Positions 25,417 through 34,332 of a stretch of 42,563 nt of DNA are shown here, in pieces. A program made the translations under genes and the position numbers. The stretch is taken from positions 1-42,563 of the forward strand of contig CAKRPI010000006.1 in assembly GCA_934376945.1 (NCBI GenBank), read 5' to 3'. Below the pieces are notes generated by a model. The model worked only from the letters and a program-made list of their open reading frames with translations. It was not told the origin of the DNA and made no database searches. How positions within the stretch are numbered: the first letter of the stretch is position 1; every line of letters starts with the position of its first letter. Origin of the DNA: an uncultured Lachnospiraceae bacterium (GTDB lineage Bacteria; Bacillota; Clostridia; Lachnospirales; Lachnospiraceae).

Positions 25417-26886
25417 TCATACAATTGCGTCATAAACCGATTTGCATGCCGGATAGATCTGAATGAACTGCTGATACCTCTTTTCATATTTTGCAACCAG
25501 CTCCGGATCCGGATCTACAGTTTCTTTGATATGTACGAGCTTTGCAGCCGCGTCCTCTACTGATGCATACTCACCGCAGGCTACTGCCGCAAGCATTGCT
25601 CCGCCTAGTGCCGGCCCTTCTTCACTCTCGATCACATCCACCTTCAGGTTCATGACATTTGCGATGATCTTTTTCCACAGCGGGCTCTTTGCACCGCCTC
25701 CGCAGATCTTTGTCCGCTCAATTTTAATTCCCAGCGCACGCGCTACCTCAAGAGAATCACGCAATGCAAATGCCACGCCTTCCAGAACCGCCTGTGTCAT
25801 ATCAGCACGGGTCGTATCCATCGTCATGCCGATAAATGTTGCTCTCGCATTCGGATTATTGTGCGGTGAACGCTCTCCCATCAGATAAGGCAGAAAATAA
25901 ACGTGGTTTTCGCCAAGCTTCGTGATCGGCTCCTGCTCCTTCGCATAGTCCTTTGTACCAATGATCTCATCCATCCACCATTTGTTGCATGATGCTGCGC
26001 TGAGCATACAGCCCATAAGATGATAATGGCCGTCAGCGTGTGCAAACGCATGCAGCGCATTGAATTTATCCACTCCGAATTTTTCAGAAGAAATAAAAAT
26101 AGTACCACTCGTTCCCAATGAAATATTACACATGCCGTCTCCGACCGTTCCGGTACCGACTGCCGCTGCTGCATTGTCTCCCGCACCAGCTACGATCTTT
26201 ACTTTTTCTGATACACCAAGCTCCTTTGCAACATCCGGAAGCAGCGTGCCGACTGCCTCATAGCTCTCAAAGATCTGTGCCATCTGCTCTTTTTGGATTC
26301 CGCAGATTTCCAGCATCGGCTCTGACCAGCAGCGGTTCTTCACATCAAAGAGCAGCATTCCGGAGGCATCGGAAACATCCGTGCAATGCACGCCAGAAAG
26401 CCGGTATGCCAGATAATCCTTTGGCAGCATGATTTTCTCTATACGTGCAAAATTCTCCGGCTCATTTTTCTTTACCCAAAGTACCTTCGGTGCCGTAAAT
26501 CCGGTAAATGCAATATTCGCCGTATATTCAGAAAGCTTTTCCTTTCCGATCACATTGTTCAGATAATCCGTCTCCTCAGAAGTGCGTCCGTCATTCCACA
26601 GGATTGCCGGGCGGATCACCTGATCATCCTTATCCAGAATTACAAGCCCGTGCATCTGACCGCCAAAGCTGATACCGGCCAGCTCACTTTTATCGCTTCC
26701 TTCAAGCAATTCCTTCAAGCCTGCGATCGTCTGCTCGTACCAGTCCTCCGGCTTCTGCTCCGACCATCCCGGATGTGGAAAATAAAGCGGATATTCCTTT
26801 GAAACAATTTTTTTGATTTTTCCCTCGCCGTCCATCAAAAGCAGCTTGACTGCCGATGTACCGAGATCTACTCCTGCATATAACAT
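25417..26886 (-). CDS. xylB: xylulokinase
   Basis: The 489-residue FGGY-family kinase phosphorylates D-xylulose to D-xylulose 5-phosphate with ATP. The N-terminal 'AGVDLGTSAVKLLLMDGEG' is the phosphate loop, 'SFGGQMHGLVILD' carries the MHG substrate motif of xylulokinases, and 'CGGGAKSPLWKKIIANVMN' is the FGGY signature. Length is normal for XylB. The ATG at 26886 has an AAAGGAAAGGG site; the frame upstream is not conserved-looking. It may be co-transcribed with the lipid kinase gene 121 bases upstream, and it leads the DUF4867-isomerase genes. Confidence 0.93.
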   Translation of the reverse strand: MLYAGVDLGTSAVKLLLMDGEGKIKKIVSKEYPLYFPHPGWSEQKPEDWYEQTIAGLKELLEGSDKSELAGISFGGQMHGLVILDKDDQVIRPAILWNDGRTSEETDYLNNVIGKEKLSEYTANIAFTGFTAPKVLWVKKNEPENFARIEKIMLPKDYLAYRLSGVHCTDVSDASGMLLFDVKNRCWSEPMLEICGIQKEQMAQIFESYEAVGTLLPDVAKELGVSEKVKIVAGAGDNAAAAVGTGTVGDGMCNISLGTSGTIFISSEKFGVDKFNALHAFAHADGHYHLMGCMLSAASCNKWWMDEIIGTKDYAKEQEPITKLGENHVYFLPYLMGERSPHNNPNARATFIGMTMDTTRADMTQAVLEGVAFALRDSLEVARALGIKIERTKICGGGAKSPLWKKIIANVMNLKVDVIESEEGPALGGAMLAAVACGEYASVEDAAAKLVHIKETVDPDPELVAKYEKRYQQFIQIYPACKSVYDAIV

Positions 26887-27007
26887 TCTTTTCCCTTTCC
26901 TTTCGCTGCTTCCATCCACCGCCACTGAGCTTTTTTCAGCAAGTTTCTGTCCACCGAAACGGTGTTTTTTTGGATCTGTGTGGTGTTTTGTGTCTGCCCG
27001 CAGATTA

Positions 27008-27928
27008 CTACAGCGCCGCTCCGTGCGGAACCGGCTCATTGTCGGCCGGCGTCATAATCTCCAGTACCTGACACATATTGTCGAGTTCCACCCTTGTATG
27101 CTCACCGCCGTTCTCCCCGTCGCGCGTCCATGCGACCGGAGTCTCTGAGGTGATCACCATATGCTTTGTCTTAAACCGCTGCACAACCTCTGACTTCTGA
27201 TCCGGAAACAGTACCGCGGAAATCGCTTCCTGCCATTCGATCAGATTCCTCGGTGTACGCACCAGCATTACTTCAAACACGCCATCATTTAAAGCTACAT
27301 TTTTCCCTGGAAGTCCTTTGAATCCGCCCACTGAATCAGAATTCGTCACCATTCCGAATACGTAATCGCCTTCGCCTGTATACTCCTCACATTCAATATG
27401 AAGCTGACTGCTGCGCCACGTTCCCATGCGTTTCATCGCTTCCAACACATATGCCGCATGACCGAGCGCATTTTTCAGATCCTGTCTCGTCTGATAAGAA
27501 ACGTCTGTCAGCATTCCGAATGCAGCCACGTATACAAAATAATTCTCATTAAATTTCCCGATATCACAGGAAAAAGGCACTCCGTCTGTAATCAGCCGGG
27601 CTGCCTGCTCCATCTGCTTCGGTATTCCGAGACTGTTTGCAAAATCATTCGTACTTCCGGCTGGAATGTATCCGAGCATTTTTTTCTGTCCGCTGCGCAT
27701 CAGGCCGGTTACTACTTCATCCAGCGTCCCATCTCCGCCGCTGCAGACGATCATATCAAACTCAGCTGCCCTCTTTTCTACCGTCTCACAGGCATCCATT
27801 TCCCGTCTGGTGGGATAAATTGTGATATCATATTCCTTTTCCGATAACGTTTCGATCACCTGGGAAAGGCTGCTCCTGATCTGCCCCTTGCCTGAGCAAG
27901 GATTGTATACAAATAAAAGCTTTTCCAT
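27008..27928 (-). CDS. diacylglycerol/lipid kinase, YegS/BmrU type
   Basis: The 306-residue protein has the DAGK catalytic domain: 'LFVYNPCSGKG' (phosphate-binding start), 'IVCSGGDGTLDEVVTGLM' (the GGDGT nucleotide motif) and 'LGYIPAGSTNDFANSLGIP'. The C-terminal beta-rich half is typical of YegS/DgkB enzymes. They phosphorylate diacylglycerol or related lipids, recycling them into phospholipid synthesis. I start at the ATG at 27928 with GGAG upstream. It has its own promoter (28044-28072). A link with the sugar genes is positional only. Confidence 0.92.
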   Translation of the reverse strand: MEKLLFVYNPCSGKGQIRSSLSQVIETLSEKEYDITIYPTRREMDACETVEKRAAEFDMIVCSGGDGTLDEVVTGLMRSGQKKMLGYIPAGSTNDFANSLGIPKQMEQAARLITDGVPFSCDIGKFNENYFVYVAAFGMLTDVSYQTRQDLKNALGHAAYVLEAMKRMGTWRSSQLHIECEEYTGEGDYVFGMVTNSDSVGGFKGLPGKNVALNDGVFEVMLVRTPRNLIEWQEAISAVLFPDQKSEVVQRFKTKHMVITSETPVAWTRDGENGGEHTRVELDNMCQVLEIMTPADNEPVPHGAAL

Positions 27929-28043
27929 TTGAACACTCCATTCTTGCTCTTGTGAACCCCGCACTGTCTGTTCCGGACAAAACAGCCGTAAATCCAATCA
28001 AAATAGACAAAAAACGCCATACAAGACCGCTTTTCTTTTGTCC

Positions 28044-28072
28044 ATTTTACTACGGCCGCACCAGATTCACAA
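28044..28072 (-). promoter_or_regulatory. promoter of the lipid kinase transcript
   Basis: On the minus strand, TTGTGA (28067-28072) and TAAAAT (28044-28049) are separated by 17 bases, about 115 bases upstream of the start codon. Confidence 0.6.
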
Positions 28073-28300
28073 GTAAATTATTGCGAAATAATATTCTTTT
28101 TTTGCTTACTTAAGGTTCTTTCCTCTACACTATCCCCATCAGTATATCATCCGATTAGGAAATAGCAACCAGTTTATAGACTTTTTATAGATCACCGATT
28201 CTGTTTCTCTTTTTCTGTCTTCACCTCGTTTCTTTTCGTCTTTTCAACGAATCCTGCAGATTTTTTTCTGTTTTCTTTCGTCATTTCGTCTATCTTTCTC

Positions 28301-28329
28301 TTGCCATTTTTTCTTTTCTCTTATATAAT
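28301..28329 (+). promoter_or_regulatory. sigma-A promoter of the arabinanase gene
   Basis: TTGCCA (28301-28306) and a perfect TATAAT (28324-28329) are separated by 17 bases. Transcription would start near 28336 and give a leader of about 150 bases. The rest of 27929-28488 contains no gene. Confidence 0.78.
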
Positions 28330-28340
28330 AGATTTACCTA

Positions 28341-28368
28341 TATTATTTTAGTTTTTTCTAAAATAATA
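28341..28368 (+). promoter_or_regulatory. palindromic operator candidate
   Basis: A perfect 11-base inverted repeat, TATTATTTTAG and CTAAAATAATA, surrounds a 6-base T spacer. It starts about five bases past the predicted transcription start, where a bound repressor would block initiation. As RNA the stem would be weak (A-U rich), so a DNA operator is more likely than a terminator. Confidence 0.55.
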
Positions 28369-28488
28369 AACTTGAAACTATCCAGCACCTGACAAAGTTT
28401 TTCAGATTCTCCTCTGACGTTTCATATTTCGAAGATCTGGGCTTTTTCAGGCGAAGACCGGCAAATCAACCGGCAGAAAGGAGTACTT

Positions 28489-31137
28489 ATGTACAACAGA
28501 TCCATGCGGCACAGCCGCTTGGCACGGACAATCCTGGCTGGAATGCTTGGCGCACTGCTTACAGCCGCTTCTGTCTCCACCGTCCTCGCTGAGGAAACTG
28601 CTGAGGAAACCAGTTCTTTGGAAATCACTTCTTCCGATACTTCCGAAGATCCTACAGATGCACAGCCAACCGCTTTGTCCCACGTTTCCGTCCACGATCC
28701 GTCCATCATCCGTTCCAATGAGGACGGCACCTATTACGTGCTCGGCAGTCATACGGCTTCCGCAAAATCCTCTGATATGATTCAGTGGACGCAGCTTAAT
28801 TTTGATTACGGCAGCCCGGAAAATACACCTTTCTACGGGAATCTGCAGGAAACCTTTAAAATTCCTTTCCAGTGGGCCGGATACAATGACGGTGACTGCA
28901 TCGGCGGTTACGCCATCTGGGCACCCGATATCATCTGGAATCCATACTATACATGGGAGGACGGATCCGAAGGTGCCTATATGCTGTACTGCTGTACCTC
29001 CTCAACCTGGCGCAGATCCTGCATCAGCTATCTCGTCTCAAAGACGATTGACGGCACCTACACCTACGTCGATACAATTGTCTACTCCGGCTTTACCAAA
29101 ACAGGAGAAACAGACGGCAACAGTTCCAGAAATACAAAATGGGACAATGATTATCTAAATCTCACCGCCCTGATTGAAAAAGGAAGCGCAGGCGGCGGCA
29201 TCGATGAAATCAGCGACAACTGGTTTACTTCCGCAGGTGGATGGAACAACAACTACGCACCAAATGCCATCGATCCAAACCTGTTCTTCGACGCAGACGG
29301 CGAAAAGCTCTATATGTCCTACGGCTCCTGGTCCGGCGGCCTTTTTCTGCTTGAGCTTGACCGTACAACCGGCAAAGCGATCTATCCCGGTGTTGATTCC
29401 ACCGATGAAGCTTCCGGAAATTTCGTGGACCGCTACTTCGGCGTTCACCTGGCCGGCGGAAATCATCAGTCCGGCGAAGCACCGTATATTCAGTACGACC
29501 CGGAAACCGGCTACTATTACTTATATGAAACGTATGGAGGGCTTACCGCAGAAGGCGGATATAATATGCGGCTTTTCCGCTCCAAAAATCCGACCGGACC
29601 GTACGTGGATGCAGCCGGCGGAAATGCCTGCGAAAGCGGTGAAAACAATGACAGCTACGGAATCAAGCTGATTGGCAATTACAGCTTTTACAACCAGCTC
29701 GGCAAACGTGCAGCCGGACATAATTCTGCTCTGATCGATGAGGACGGATCACGCTATCTCGTCTACCATCAGCGCTTTGACGTCAAACCTCAGCTTGAGG
29801 CCCATGAGGTGCGCGTCCATCAGCAGTTTCTAAACGAGGACAACTGGCCGGTGACAGCTGTCTATGAATATCGCGGCGAACAGCCGGAAAACTATTCAGA
29901 AGACGATGTTGTCGGCTCCTATGAATTGATCAATCATGGCACAAAAACAAACGGCGAAATGCTTGATACACAAATGCTCACTTTAAATGATGACGGCACT
30001 ATCTCCGGTGCGGCAAACGGTACCTGGACAAAAGCTGATTCAGGAAACGGATACGATTATGTCACATTTGAAATGAACGATGTTGTCTATAAAGGATATT
30101 TCTTCCGCCAGCACAAGGAAAATTCTGATACGACCCCTGTTATGACCTTTACCGCAACCGGAACGGACAATACCTGTATCTGGGGCAGCATGATCGATAT
30201 GAACGACGAAGAAATGCTTGCTAACATGGCGTCCATCTCCATCGGACAGATGATTCCTTCCGCTACCAGAGAAAATCTGGAGCTTCCGACCTCAGTCCTT
30301 GGTGCAGCTGTCACCTGGAGCAGCTCCGATGAATCTGTCATTGCTTCAGACGGTACCGTTACAGTACCGGAAGGCGAAGATACCCGTGCCAAGCTGACAG
30401 CAACCATCACCTACGGCAGTACAACCGTGGAATCCTCCTACAAGGTAGTCGTACGCCAGCATGCTTATCTGATCTGCGGTTACGATTTTGAAAATGTCTC
30501 CGAAGACGGTACCGTTTCCGCGATCGATGGTTCTTCTCTTGCCCAGGCAGCCACACTGGTTGGAGATGCATCCGTCATCTCCGATGAAACCCGTGGAAAT
30601 GTCCTCACGATCACAAATGAAGCAGACGCTAAAAATGTGAACTATTTAAAACTCCCGGAGGATACACTTGCCGGCATCAAGCCATCCGGCTATTCCGTTG
30701 CAATGTGGGTAAAGATCGGTGCAGACACCTTTGAGCACAGTGCGCTGTTTGAAGCTGACGCCGACAATGCCTATCCGCTTACCCGCATTGGAGCAAACCT
30801 GATTGCCCGGATTAACGCAAACTCCTACAGTGACGTGCAGGGTTCTCTCCTTTCTTCAAGCGGAGCCCGCGATACTTGGGAGCACATCGTTTATACTGTT
30901 GATCCGCAAGGCATCAAGGTGTATTTAGACGGCGAACTGATCGGCGAAGAGACAAAGGATCTCACTGACTGCTTCCGCAAAAACAAGACCGGCATCTCAC
31001 AGGCAAAAAATGTCATGGTCGGCAGCGGTGCCATCTGGGGTGATGAAGATGTCCGAAACGCAAAATTTGATGACGTAAAGATATACTTCGGAGCGCTGAC
31101 TGCCCAAGAGGTAAAAGCACTTTACGAGGCCGGCTGA
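28489..31137 (+). CDS. secreted GH43 arabinan endo-1,5-alpha-L-arabinosidase, Abn2-like
   Basis: The 882-residue protein starts with a signal peptide (cleavage after VLA, about residue 34). A GH43 five-bladed propeller (about 60-460) follows, with catalytic acids in 'VHDPSII' (base Asp), 'AIWAPDIIW' (pKa-tuning Asp) and 'SGEAPYI' (acid Glu). Then come a lipocalin-like GH43 C-terminal domain (about 470-570, 'VVGSYELINHG...'), a bacterial Ig-like domain (about 580-660, 'VTWSSSDESVIASDGTVTVP') and a LamG/concanavalin-like domain to the end ('YSVAMWVKIG...GIKVYLDGELIG'). The domain order fits Abn2-type arabinanases, which cut alpha-1,5-arabinan of pectin. No cell-wall anchor is visible. An AAAGGAG site precedes the ATG. 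Confidence 0.9.
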   Translation: MYNRSMRHSRLARTILAGMLGALLTAASVSTVLAEETAEETSSLEITSSDTSEDPTDAQPTALSHVSVHDPSIIRSNEDGTYYVLGSHTASAKSSDMIQWTQLNFDYGSPENTPFYGNLQETFKIPFQWAGYNDGDCIGGYAIWAPDIIWNPYYTWEDGSEGAYMLYCCTSSTWRRSCISYLVSKTIDGTYTYVDTIVYSGFTKTGETDGNSSRNTKWDNDYLNLTALIEKGSAGGGIDEISDNWFTSAGGWNNNYAPNAIDPNLFFDADGEKLYMSYGSWSGGLFLLELDRTTGKAIYPGVDSTDEASGNFVDRYFGVHLAGGNHQSGEAPYIQYDPETGYYYLYETYGGLTAEGGYNMRLFRSKNPTGPYVDAAGGNACESGENNDSYGIKLIGNYSFYNQLGKRAAGHNSALIDEDGSRYLVYHQRFDVKPQLEAHEVRVHQQFLNEDNWPVTAVYEYRGEQPENYSEDDVVGSYELINHGTKTNGEMLDTQMLTLNDDGTISGAANGTWTKADSGNGYDYVTFEMNDVVYKGYFFRQHKENSDTTPVMTFTATGTDNTCIWGSMIDMNDEEMLANMASISIGQMIPSATRENLELPTSVLGAAVTWSSSDESVIASDGTVTVPEGEDTRAKLTATITYGSTTVESSYKVVVRQHAYLICGYDFENVSEDGTVSAIDGSSLAQAATLVGDASVISDETRGNVLTITNEADAKNVNYLKLPEDTLAGIKPSGYSVAMWVKIGADTFEHSALFEADADNAYPLTRIGANLIARINANSYSDVQGSLLSSSGARDTWEHIVYTVDPQGIKVYLDGELIGEETKDLTDCFRKNKTGISQAKNVMVGSGAIWGDEDVRNAKFDDVKIYFGALTAQEVKALYEAG

Positions 31138-31165
31138 GACAACGCTCCCGTTTCTGCCCCATAAC

Positions 31166-31218
31166 AGAAAAAAAGAAGCTCCGGCAGACCAATACGGTCT
31201 GTTGGAGCTTCTTTTTTT
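31166..31218. terminator. bidirectional terminator between arabinanase and MATE genes
   Basis: A stem of about 18 pairs (AAGAAGCTCCGGCAGACC and its near complement) has a 5-base loop, with an A run on the left and a T run on the right. It serves the two converging genes. Confidence 0.9.
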
Positions 31219-31219
31219 C

Positions 31220-32572
31220 TCATTCTTTCTCTTCTTTGCCAATACAATCCTGCACTCTTTTCTTACACCAGAAAAAAGCCGGAATCAGAAACGCATCTGC
31301 AAAAATCCATGCCATCGGATGCGCCAGACAAATGCCGGTGTATCCAATAAGCGGTACCACTACCAAACCGGCCAGTGACCGTGCAATCATTTCCAGCACA
31401 CCGGATGTGATTGCAAATACCGAAAAACCCATACCCTGAATCGTAAAACGCACGGTGTTAACCAGCACAAGCAAGCAGTACCCGGCCGACGTGATCACCA
31501 GAAAGCGATAGGAATACTCTACCACCTGTGCATCTGCAGTATTCAAAAACAGAAGCGACAGCTGCTTTCCGGTCAGAAGCACAAATACAAACAACACCGC
31601 CGAAACGGCAAAACCAAAAAGAGAAGCATCCCGCAGTCCTTTTCCGACCCTGTCCAGCTTTCCGGCTCCCATATTCTGTCCGCTGTACGGTGCCATTGTT
31701 GCCCCGATCGCTTCAACCGGACAGCTGATAAATCCGTTGATACGCTGCGCAGCCGTCACACCCGCTACCGTCAGAGAACCAAAACCGTTGAGTGCAGTCT
31801 GAATCACAAGCGTACCGATCGCAGTCACGGAATACTGCAGCCCCATCGGAATTCCCATATAGCACAGTCTCTTCAGATATGAGCTGCGCAGCTTCCATTC
31901 CTCTTTGGAGATACGCAGGATTTCAAATTTTCTTTTCATATATAAGAGACAGCTTATACCGGATACTCCCTGCGAAATGACTGTAGCCAGAGCCGGCCCT
32001 TCCACACCCATATGGAATATCACAATAAACACAATATCCAGTAAAATATTGATTCCGGACGCAATGGCGAGAAAAACAACCGGTGAACGGCTGTCTCCAA
32101 GTGACCGGATGACCGCTGCTGTCACATTATACAGAAACGTTGTCGGAATTCCCAGGAAAATAATGACGATATACACATACGCATACTCGAAAATATCCTC
32201 CGGTGTGCGCATCAGCTGCAGGATCGGACGGCAGAAAGCCACCGTTACCAGTGTGATCACAAGAGAAAAAATCACACAGAGCCAGGCACTGTTTGCGACA
32301 AACCGGCGCAGCTCTGAATCTCTTTTTGCACCGAACATCTGTGAAACCGGTATCGCAAAACCATTGCAGACACCGGTACAAAAACCGATCACAAGGAAAT
32401 TAAGCGAACCGGTAGAGCCAACACCTGCAAGAGGACCGACTCCTAGAAACTTTCCGACAATTACTGTATCTACCATGCTGTAAAACTGCTGAAACAGCAT
32501 GCCAAGAAACATGGGGATCGCAAAGCTGATAATCAGCTTCAATGGTCTTCCATCCGTCATATCCTTTGTCAT
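31220..32572 (-). CDS. MATE family efflux transporter (third copy)
   Basis: The 450-residue MATE protein starts 'GRPLKLIISFAIPMFLGMLFQQFYSMVDTVIVGKFLG', a DinF/NorM-like first helix pair, and shows twelve hydrophobic segments. The ATG at 32572 has GAGGTG six bases upstream; a GTG three codons earlier overlaps the ABC stop. It is the last gene of a three-gene unit with the two ABC half-transporters, so it may share their regulation. The substrate is unknown. Confidence 0.92.
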   Translation of the reverse strand: MTKDMTDGRPLKLIISFAIPMFLGMLFQQFYSMVDTVIVGKFLGVGPLAGVGSTGSLNFLVIGFCTGVCNGFAIPVSQMFGAKRDSELRRFVANSAWLCVIFSLVITLVTVAFCRPILQLMRTPEDIFEYAYVYIVIIFLGIPTTFLYNVTAAVIRSLGDSRSPVVFLAIASGINILLDIVFIVIFHMGVEGPALATVISQGVSGISCLLYMKRKFEILRISKEEWKLRSSYLKRLCYMGIPMGLQYSVTAIGTLVIQTALNGFGSLTVAGVTAAQRINGFISCPVEAIGATMAPYSGQNMGAGKLDRVGKGLRDASLFGFAVSAVLFVFVLLTGKQLSLLFLNTADAQVVEYSYRFLVITSAGYCLLVLVNTVRFTIQGMGFSVFAITSGVLEMIARSLAGLVVVPLIGYTGICLAHPMAWIFADAFLIPAFFWCKKRVQDCIGKEEKE

Positions 32573-32577
32573 AATCT

Positions 32578-34332
32578 TCACCTCGTGCTGACAAACTGAC
32601 TGTTATAAATATCCGCGTAAAATCCATTTTTCTCAAGCAGTTCCTTATGCGTTCCCTGCTCCACGATATTGCCGTCACGCATCACAAGAATCACATCCGC
32701 ATTGCGAATCGTAGAAAGACGATGAGCCACAATAAAGCTCGTCCTTCCCTTCATCATCGCCTGAAAAGCCTTCTGAATTTTAATTTCCGTTCTTGTATCA
32801 ATCGAAGAAGTCGCTTCATCAAGAATCAGCATCGGCGGAAGAGACAGCATTACACGTGCAATACAAAGCAGCTGCTTCTGTCCCTGGGAAAGATTGCCGC
32901 CGTTTTCTGTGATCATCGTATCATACCCTTCCGGAAGACGACGGATAAAGCTGTGCGCATGTGCCTCCTTTGCCGCCCGGATCACGTCCTCATCCGTTGC
33001 ATCCGGCCGACCGGTACGAATGTTATCACGGATCGTACCACTGCGCAGCCATGTATCCTGCAGAACCATACCAAACGCACTTCGTACCGTCTCCCGCTTC
33101 AGATCACGGATATCGGTTCCTTCAATCCGGATCGCACCACCATCCACGTCATAAAAACGCATCAGCAGATTGATCAGCGTCGTTTTTCCGCAGCCTGTCG
33201 GTCCGACAATGGCGATCATCTGGCCCTTTTCTGTTTCTAGGTTAAAATCCCGGATCAGTTTTTTCTCCGGCGTATAAGAGAAGCTCACATTTGAAATCGA
33301 TACACGGCCAATCTCCTTCGGAAGCTCCTTTGCAGGCTCAGGATCCGGAATCTGCGGTTCCTCATTGATCAGTTCAAAAACACGGCCCGCACATGCGATC
33401 GCATTCTGAAGCTCTGTAATCACGCCTGAAATTTCATTAAACGGTTTGGTGTACTGATTAGCATAGGAAAGAAATGCCGAAAGCTGTCCGACTGTCATCA
33501 CCCCACGCACTGCCGCAAACGCACCGGTCAGTCCAACCGCTGTATATACAAGACTGTTGACAAAACGCGTCGCTGGATTTGTGATGGAGGAGAAAAACGT
33601 CGCACGCAGAGAATATTTCTGAAGCCGATCATTTATCTCATCAAAGCGCTTCTGCACCTTTTCTTCCTGTCCATACGCCTGCACAACCTTCTGATTTTCA
33701 ATCATTTCATTGATAAGCGCAGTTTGTTCCCCACGTGTTTTTGACTGCAGCTTAAACATCGAGTACGTACGCTTCGCAATAAAATTCGCTACCAGCAAAG
33801 ATACCGGAGTCAGCACTACTACGACCACCGTAATACCTGGATTGACAGAAAGCATAAAAAACAATGTTCCGACAATCGTAACGATACCGGTAAACAGCTG
33901 CGTAAAGCCCATCAAAAGTCCGTCCGCAAACTGATCCACATCCGCAATGATCCGACTGACAATATCACCGGAAGAATGTGTATCCAGATACTTCAGCGGA
34001 AGAATTTCAATCTTTGCAAACGCCTCTTCCCTGATATTCCGCGTCACCGTATACACGATCTTATTATTGCACACATTCATGATCCACTGTGCTGCCGCCG
34101 TCACTGCGATTGCTGTCGCCATCACGCGCATAATGCTAAAAATCGCAGAAAAATCTACGTTTCCAGGTCCCAGGATATGATCCACCACACGACCTGTCAG
34201 CACCGGCAGATACAACGTCAGCGCCACAGAAACCATCGCCATCAAAAGCGACAGCAGCACAAGGAGCCACTGTGGGCGGATATACGCCAGCACCTTTTTC
34301 ATGATCTCTTTCTGTCCTGTTTGCTTTTTCAC
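32578..34332 (-). CDS. ABC exporter half-transporter, catalytically complete subunit
   Basis: The 584-residue protein has a six-helix type IV (ABC exporter) membrane domain (about 20-310) and an ATPase domain. It contains Walker A GPTGCGKT (377-384), signature LSQGQ (481-485, not the standard LSGGQ), Walker B LILDE with the catalytic Glu at 506, and the switch His in 'IVAHRLSTI'. The GTG start overlaps the stop of the upstream ABC gene as GTGA, with GGAGG ahead of it. The paired subunit has the complementary defects, so the two should form a heterodimer of the BmrCD/TM287-288 kind. Confidence 0.94.
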   Translation of the reverse strand: MKKQTGQKEIMKKVLAYIRPQWLLVLLSLLMAMVSVALTLYLPVLTGRVVDHILGPGNVDFSAIFSIMRVMATAIAVTAAAQWIMNVCNNKIVYTVTRNIREEAFAKIEILPLKYLDTHSSGDIVSRIIADVDQFADGLLMGFTQLFTGIVTIVGTLFFMLSVNPGITVVVVVLTPVSLLVANFIAKRTYSMFKLQSKTRGEQTALINEMIENQKVVQAYGQEEKVQKRFDEINDRLQKYSLRATFFSSITNPATRFVNSLVYTAVGLTGAFAAVRGVMTVGQLSAFLSYANQYTKPFNEISGVITELQNAIACAGRVFELINEEPQIPDPEPAKELPKEIGRVSISNVSFSYTPEKKLIRDFNLETEKGQMIAIVGPTGCGKTTLINLLMRFYDVDGGAIRIEGTDIRDLKRETVRSAFGMVLQDTWLRSGTIRDNIRTGRPDATDEDVIRAAKEAHAHSFIRRLPEGYDTMITENGGNLSQGQKQLLCIARVMLSLPPMLILDEATSSIDTRTEIKIQKAFQAMMKGRTSFIVAHRLSTIRNADVILVMRDGNIVEQGTHKELLEKNGFYADIYNSQFVSTR

